Source of the DNA: Fibrobacter sp.
GTDB taxonomy: Bacteria; Fibrobacterota; Fibrobacteria; Fibrobacterales; Fibrobacteraceae
DNA length: 9,586 bases
Assembly (NCBI GenBank): GCA_017520105.1
Contig: JAFWRL010000238.1
Coordinates: forward strand, 1-9,586
Direction: 5' to 3'
Shown: positions 5,567-9,586 of the stretch, in pieces
Layout of the letters: every line of letters starts with the position of its first letter
How positions within the stretch are numbered: position 1 is the first letter of the stretch
Notes under the pieces: model-generated
The model's database searches: none
What the model was told of the DNA's origin: nothing
What the model saw: only the letters and a program-made list of their open reading frames with translations
Position numbers and translations under genes: made by a program

Positions 5567-6553
5567 ATGAACTTCCCTGACCTTGGCGAATTTAGGTTTG
5601 TAAGCAAATTGTTAGAAGGGGCCGTTCCCTTAAAGCAGGACCCGCCTGCGTATCGCAGCTGGCTTGCGGCGGGGGATGACTGCGCTATCTTCGACGGCTG
5701 GCTTGTGACAAAGGACTTGTCGGTCGAGAACGTCCATTTCCGGATGGACTGGTCTAGTCCTGAACAGGCGGTCGAGAAGCACATTGTGTCCAACGTATCA
5801 GACGTGTCTTCGATGGGCGGTCGCCCCAAAATTGCGCTGCTCGGACTTTGCGTAAACCGGAACTGGAGCGAAGAAACTCGAAACCAAATTGCAAAATTTT
5901 TTGCGCAAGGCTTTGCGAGAAGAGGAGTTACATTGATTGGGGGTGATACGGTTGTCGGTGATGTCGGGATGTTTTCGACAACGCTCCTCGGAACAGCGGA
6001 AGGCGAAACGACTCTCCTTCGCGGTGGTGCAAAACCGGGTGACCGTGTCTATGTGGCGGGTACTCTTGGCAAATCCGCTGCAGGACTCTGGATTCTGATG
6101 AACCATCCGGAAGAGGCTGCGCGGTTCCAAAGGCTCGTCGATTACCATCTTTCTCCAAGAATTTGCGAGGACATGGGGGCGCAACTGGTGAAGGCCGGCG
6201 TGCGCGGCGCCTGTATGGATATCAGTGACGGGCTCAGTTCCGAGGCGAACCATTTGGCACTTTCGTCGGGCGTATCCATCGAAATAGATGAGCAAAAACT
6301 GCCGATAGACCCGGATGTCATCGAAATGTGCCGGTATTTTGGGCTATCTCCCCTCGATTTTGCCCTAAATGGGGGTGAAGAATACGAACTCCTTTTCACA
6401 TCTAATCTTACAAAAACTATATATTTGTACAATGAACCTCCAGAAGGTGGAATCCACGAAATTGGATCCGTGGATATCGGTAGCGGAGTATATCTGAATA
6501 AACCGGATGGGGGGAGGGTAAATTTAATCGCACAGGCGTGGTCGCATCTATGA
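5567..6553 (+). CDS. thiL: Thiamine-monophosphate kinase
   Basis: ThiL uses ATP to phosphorylate thiamine monophosphate to thiamine diphosphate, the last step of cofactor synthesis, in the cytosol. The 328 residues are normal for the family. Visible signatures: GDDCA (36-40) for the usual GDDAA, KDLSVENVHF (49-58), SNVSDVSSMGGRP (75-87) giving metal-binding Asp and the MGG loop, GGDTV (125-129), AGTLGKSAAGL (164-174), MDISDGLSSEANHLA (217-231) with the conserved DxSDG, and GGEEYELLFT (269-278). These belong to the PurM/ThiL fold, with the N-terminal half forming the dimer and nucleotide site. The ATG at 5567 follows a weak AAAAGA and puts the first conserved motif at the expected distance. 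The stop TGA overlaps the ATG of the secretion ATPase. No other thiamine gene is in the window. Confidence 0.96.
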   Translation: MNFPDLGEFRFVSKLLEGAVPLKQDPPAYRSWLAAGDDCAIFDGWLVTKDLSVENVHFRMDWSSPEQAVEKHIVSNVSDVSSMGGRPKIALLGLCVNRNWSEETRNQIAKFFAQGFARRGVTLIGGDTVVGDVGMFSTTLLGTAEGETTLLRGGAKPGDRVYVAGTLGKSAAGLWILMNHPEEAARFQRLVDYHLSPRICEDMGAQLVKAGVRGACMDISDGLSSEANHLALSSGVSIEIDEQKLPIDPDVIEMCRYFGLSPLDFALNGGEEYELLFTSNLTKTIYLYNEPPEGGIHEIGSVDIGSGVYLNKPDGGRVNLIAQAWSHL

Positions 6554-8475
6554 AGGATTCAAGCAGCTTAGGACAGTTATTGGTTCGCGTTAACTTGATT
6601 AACGAAGACCAGTTGAGGTACGCCGAGGAAGAAGTCAAGTATCAGGCGCAGTTGGGGAAGAGAGTTACTCTTGCCCAAATTCTTGTGAGAGCCGGGATGG
6701 TCAAGCAAGAGGCGCTGACGGACATTTTGGGCGTCCAAATGCAGAGTGTCACCAAGAAACGTATTGGTGAAATGCTTTTGGATCAAGGCTTCATCACGCC
6801 GGATCAGTTGAACGAAGCTCTTGAAAAACAGAAAACGTCCGGAGGCAAGCGCCTTGGTCGCCTGCTTGTCGAAATGGGTTTTATCGATGAAAAAAAGCTC
6901 ACCGATATTCTCTGCTGCCAGTTCGAAGTCCCGTTCATAAAGCTCGATTCCATTAAGCTTGACGAAAAAGTCTATGAGTTCTTGTCGGAAGAACAGTGCA
7001 AAACGTACAAGATTGTTCCGCTTTACGTGTCAAGGGATGTTCGTCAGGCGCTTGTGGTGGCGATGGCGGACCCGACAAACGTGCGCCTCAGGGACTCCAT
7101 CAAGTTCAAGGTCAAGCGCAATGTCGATGTCGTCATGGCGTCCGAGCAGGACATCAAGAAAACCATAGATATTCTCTATGCGGGCCATGGTCCGGCTGAA
7201 GAATCCCTTGCGGAACTTATCGGCGAAAGCAAGGACGAAGAACTTGAAACCGTCGAACGCGGCCAGGGCAATAGCGATGAACCCGAACTGACGGACGAAG
7301 AAGGCCGCGCGGTGGTGAAAATCGTGACGACCTTGATTCACGAAGCGATTGCCCGCCATGCATCTGATATTCACTTGGAACCGCAGGAGACGTTCCTCAA
7401 GCTGCGTTACCGCATTGACGGTGACTTGCAAGTGATGTCCCCGATTCCCGCACGACTCATGCCGCAGATTCTTTCGCGTATTAAGCTTTTGTCTAAAATG
7501 GACATCGCCGAAAAGCGTAAACCGTTGGACGGACGTTTTACCGTGCGTTACAAGGGCTCCGAAGTGGACCTTCGTGTGAGCTCGTTCCCGATATCGCTCC
7601 GTAAGCGTGGCGTCTGCGAAAAAATCGTTATGCGTATTTTGGACCCGAACTCGGGTCAGTTCCCGCTACGTGAAATGGGCTTTGACGCCCGCGTGCTCAA
7701 ACAGTTTATCGATGCGATTAATGTCCCGAACGGCATTGTGCTGGTGACCGGTCCGACGGGTTCCGGTAAATCTACGACGCTTTACGCTTCTATTCGTGAA
7801 ATTTTGGATTCTACCATCAACATCTCGACGATGGAAGACCCGGTGGAATTGAATATTGATGGTGTGAACCAAGGGCAGATTAACAATGCCGCAGGCTTTA
7901 CGTTCGCGGCGGGCATCCGTGCCTTGCTTCGTCAGGACCCGGATGTTATCATGATCGGTGAAATGCGTGACCAAGAAACCTCGACGATGGCTATCGAAGC
8001 TGCTTTGACGGGTCACTTGGTCTTCAGTACGCTCCATACAAACGACGCCGCCGGTGCGTTCCCTCGTTTGCTCGAAATGGGACTGGAACCGTTCCTTGTC
8101 TCGACCGCTATCAAGGGCGTCTTGGCCCAGCGCCTTGTGCGCCGCATTTGCAAGAACTGCAAGGAACCTGTCGAAATTTCGCAGGAACTCCGCGACGAAC
8201 TCCACCTCGCACCGGATATGCAGTTCTATCATGGCAAGGGCTGTCCCAAGTGCGATGGCTCGGGATTCAAGGGCCGTTGCGGTATTTATGAGTTCCTTGT
8301 GCCGAACGAAGCTGTGCGTAACCTTGTGATTAAGCGTGCTTCCGGTGACGAAATCAAGCGCGAGGCCATCAAGTCTTGCGAAATGATTACGTTGCGTATG
8401 GACGGCATCAACAAGGCTCTGCAAGGCCTCACCACGCTCGAACAAGCCGTCGGTGCATCAACAGCCGACGAATAG
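6550..8475 (+). CDS. pilB: PilB/GspE-family type IV pilus or type II secretion ATPase
   Basis: A hexameric cytoplasmic motor ATPase that drives pilus extension or type II secretion. I start it at ATG 6550, which overlaps the thiL stop as ATGA; the in-frame GTG at 6538 would add only four residues. The 641 residues hold an N-terminal region (1-210) with repeated LGxLL/xGxI/xxL units near 7-29, 40-63, 71-93 and 101-124 (MshEN-like), then an acidic linker (about 215-252). The motor follows: ASDIHLEP (271-278), an arginine-rich finger region (LKLRYRIDG, 283-291), Walker A GPTGSGKST (401-409), Asp box TMEDPVE (427-433), Walker B DVIMIGEMRD (465-474) and His box TGHLVFSTLHTND (487-499). A zinc-binding tetracysteine is seen at Cys534, 537, 565 and 568. 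All catalytic motifs are intact. The MshEN-like N-terminus favours PilB, but without pilM/pilC or gsp neighbours GspE cannot be excluded. Confidence 0.93.
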   Translation: MKDSSSLGQLLVRVNLINEDQLRYAEEEVKYQAQLGKRVTLAQILVRAGMVKQEALTDILGVQMQSVTKKRIGEMLLDQGFITPDQLNEALEKQKTSGGKRLGRLLVEMGFIDEKKLTDILCCQFEVPFIKLDSIKLDEKVYEFLSEEQCKTYKIVPLYVSRDVRQALVVAMADPTNVRLRDSIKFKVKRNVDVVMASEQDIKKTIDILYAGHGPAEESLAELIGESKDEELETVERGQGNSDEPELTDEEGRAVVKIVTTLIHEAIARHASDIHLEPQETFLKLRYRIDGDLQVMSPIPARLMPQILSRIKLLSKMDIAEKRKPLDGRFTVRYKGSEVDLRVSSFPISLRKRGVCEKIVMRILDPNSGQFPLREMGFDARVLKQFIDAINVPNGIVLVTGPTGSGKSTTLYASIREILDSTINISTMEDPVELNIDGVNQGQINNAAGFTFAAGIRALLRQDPDVIMIGEMRDQETSTMAIEAALTGHLVFSTLHTNDAAGAFPRLLEMGLEPFLVSTAIKGVLAQRLVRRICKNCKEPVEISQELRDELHLAPDMQFYHGKGCPKCDGSGFKGRCGIYEFLVPNEAVRNLVIKRASGDEIKREAIKSCEMITLRMDGINKALQGLTTLEQAVGASTADE

Positions 8476-8481
8476 TCGCTA

Positions 8482-8516
8482 GGTTATAGGTGACAGGTTG
8501 TAGGTCTTAGGAAATA
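8482..8516 (+). repeat. Degenerate heptamer array, left arm
   Basis: Five consecutive 7-base units begin six bases after the pilB stop: GGTTATA, GGTGACA, GGTTGTA, GGTCTTA, GGAAATA. GG opens every unit and A closes every unit; T follows GG in the first four. The strict 7-base phase with variable interior is not a coding pattern. Confidence 0.7.
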
Positions 8517-8548
8517 TTACGTTGTTATCTCGGACTTTTCGTCCTGTC

Positions 8549-8580
8549 ATGCCCGACTTGATCGGGCATCTCCTGTTTTT
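8549..8580 (+). terminator. Hairpin after pilB, possible terminator
   Basis: ATGCCCGA (8549-8556) pairs perfectly with TCGGGCAT (8562-8569) around CTTGA. A run of five T (8576-8580) follows after six bases, a wider gap than in a typical intrinsic terminator. It is the only candidate terminator for the thiL-pilB transcript. It may instead be a repeat-type palindrome that serves secondarily as a terminator. Confidence 0.5.
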
Positions 8581-8599
8581 ATAAGAGTCTAAACCTTAA

Positions 8600-8642
8600 C
8601 TGGATCCTTCGACTTCGGGCGAAGCCCTTCGCTCAGGATGAC
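8600..8642 (-). repeat. Dispersed palindromic repeat, copy 2
   Basis: Read on the minus strand it starts GTCATCCTGAGC and ends GGATCCAG, sharing both ends with the element at 694-730 in inverse orientation. The outer stem ATCCT (8604-8608) with AGGAT (8635-8639) is kept. The interior differs, built from CTTCG/CGAAG and GGGC/GCCC pairs. Shared ends with a variable hairpin core fit a REP-like family scattered between genes. Confidence 0.65.
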
Positions 8643-8653
8643 TCTTTCCACGG

Positions 8654-8688
8654 TCTACTTCTAACTTTCTACTTCCTACTAATTACTA
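8654..8688 (-). repeat. Degenerate heptamer array, right arm
   Basis: Five consecutive 7-base units on the plus strand: TCTACTT, CTAACTT, TCTACTT, CCTACTA, ATTACTA. On the minus strand these read TAGTAAT, TAGTAGG, AAGTAGA, AAGTTAG, AAGTAGA, similar in style to the left arm read on the plus strand. The last unit overlaps the -10 box proposed for the helicase gene. Confidence 0.65.
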
Positions 8689-8692
8689 TATT
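8687..8692 (+). promoter_or_regulatory. Putative -10 box for the helicase gene
   Basis: TATATT lies 36 bases before the ATG at 8723, giving a leader of about 24 bases. The same eight bases TATATTGC occur before efp (64-71). No clear -35 is seen; the place where it would be is filled by the heptamer array. Confidence 0.35.
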
Positions 8693-8722
8693 GCACATCT
8701 GTATATCGACTAGAGGTGCAGG

Positions 8723-9586
8723 ATGGCGGAAAACGCAAAGATTGTAGATGATAGTGTTTTAGATCATGAATTGAACTCAGAACAGGCCGCAGCGGCAAAG
8801 AAAATTAATGGTCCGATGCTGATTCTTGCCGGTGCTGGTTCTGGAAAGACTCGCTGCATTACTTACAAAATTGCGCATATAGTTTCGTTTTATAATGTAA
8901 AATCAGACAATATTTTGGCGGTTACTTTTACTAACAAAGCCGCTCGCGAAATGAAGGCTCGTATCCAAACTCTTTTGGATAATTGTCATTTACCATTTAA
9001 ATGGATGGGTACGTTCCATTCCGTTTGTTTAAAACTTTTAAAAACTTGTCTTGCTAATGAAAATGTACTTCGAGCTTTGGGGGAAACTTGGTATGATGGC
9101 AATTTTTCCATTTACGATGATGATGACCAGAAGCGAATCCTCAAGGAAATCTTGAAGGACGATTTGGGCAATGATTACGATGCTGCTGAGTTGAAAAAAA
9201 TTCACGGTGCGATTTCTCGCTACAAGAATACGATTTTGTACAAGGATGGCAGGGCCATTTTGCAGACTCCAGACATAGCAAAGATGAATGCTGAATTTGT
9301 TGACGAGGAACGGAAGGCTCGTTACTATGAAGCTTATCAGAAAAAGCTTTTTGAATCAAATGCTATGGACTTTGACGATTTGTTATTTAATACGGTCCAC
9401 ATGCTGCAAAAACTTCCTCAGTTGTCCGAACATTGGAGAAATATATTCCAGTACGTCGTAGTCGATGAGTATCAGGATACGAATGACGTTCAGTACGAAC
9501 TTTTGAAATTGCTCATCAATCCAGAAACGAAAAATGTGACGGTAGTGGGCGATGACGACCAAAGTATTTACGGTTGGCGTGGCGCA
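8723..9586 (+). CDS. uvrD: UvrD/PcrA/Rep-type superfamily 1 DNA helicase (N-terminal part)
   Basis: An ATP-driven 3'-5' DNA helicase of superfamily 1A, acting in excision repair or in clearing replication forks. The first 288 codons are present; the gene runs off the right edge, where a full protein would be roughly 650-800 residues. Motifs are in order: Q motif LNSEQAAAA (17-25), Walker A AGAGSGKT (36-43), motif Ia VTFTNKAAREM (67-77), motif Ib GTFHSVCLKLL (96-106), motif II VVVDEYQDTN (245-254) with catalytic Asp248-Glu249, and motif III VVGDDDQSIYGWRGA (274-288). The segment between Ib and II (about 110-240) is the 1B subdomain. The start has AGAGGTG (8712-8718) four bases ahead. UvrD, PcrA and Rep cannot be told apart from this part. 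Codon use is more AT-ending than in pilB. The gene is separated from pilB by 247 bases rich in repeats, so it is probably transcribed from its own promoter. Confidence 0.95.
   Translation, partial: MAENAKIVDDSVLDHELNSEQAAAAKKINGPMLILAGAGSGKTRCITYKIAHIVSFYNVKSDNILAVTFTNKAAREMKARIQTLLDNCHLPFKWMGTFHSVCLKLLKTCLANENVLRALGETWYDGNFSIYDDDDQKRILKEILKDDLGNDYDAAELKKIHGAISRYKNTILYKDGRAILQTPDIAKMNAEFVDEERKARYYEAYQKKLFESNAMDFDDLLFNTVHMLQKLPQLSEHWRNIFQYVVVDEYQDTNDVQYELLKLLINPETKNVTVVGDDDQSIYGWRGA

Noticed and set aside
7666..8445. 259-codon leftward frame inside pilB
   Set aside because: Antisense shadow of the ATPase core, whose motifs are all intact.
8476..8722. CRISPR array or small RNA gene in the repeat-rich gap
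   Set aside because: The 7-base units are too short and contiguous without spacers, and no conserved RNA fold beyond simple hairpins is visible.

Overview
The window reads as chromosomal DNA from a Fibrobacter-type bacterium (phylum Fibrobacterota). The evidence is a surface lipoprotein with a Fibrobacter succinogenes major paralogous (FISUMP) domain behind a long Ser/Lys/Pro linker, and a secreted family-6 carbohydrate esterase joined to a CBM6 with a C-terminal tail of the kind these cellulose degraders use. This assignment comes from family knowledge and sequence reading; no search was run.

Layout, left to right. (1) 1-104 is a short AT-rich divergent promoter region, perhaps with the first codons of a leftward gene at the edge. 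(2) 105-689 encodes elongation factor P, followed by a palindromic repeat and a strong intrinsic terminator. (3) 801-1100, leftward, is an open frame with no start codon that reads as the C-terminal end of an outer-membrane beta-barrel protein, apparently a gene remnant. (4) 1280-2347 is the FISUMP lipoprotein, with its own terminator. (5) 2467-4035 is the secreted CE6-CBM6 esterase. (6) 5499-4044, leftward and convergent with the esterase, is a two-gene operon: a small receiver-like protein of unknown role and a cytosolic glycoside-hydrolase-like (beta/alpha)8-barrel protein. (7) 5567-8475 holds thiL and a PilB/GspE-type secretion ATPase whose start overlaps the thiL stop (ATGA). (8) 8476-8722 is an intergenic region dense in repeats: two degenerate 7-bp arrays facing opposite ways, a hairpin, and a second copy of the palindromic repeat. 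(9) From 8723 to the right edge is the N-terminal part of a UvrD/PcrA/Rep-type DNA helicase.

The genes are a mix. Housekeeping functions (translation of polyproline stretches, thiamine diphosphate synthesis, DNA repair) sit beside envelope and polysaccharide functions (surface lipoprotein, secreted esterase, pilus or type II secretion motor, outer-membrane protein remnant). The esterase probably removes acetyl groups from hemicellulose outside the cell. The thiL/pilB pair looks coupled by position, not by pathway.

I found no RNA gene, CRISPR array, transposase, phage gene or obvious defence system. The least explained parts are the receiver-like/hydrolase-like operon, the beta-barrel remnant, and the repeat-built intergenic region in front of the helicase.
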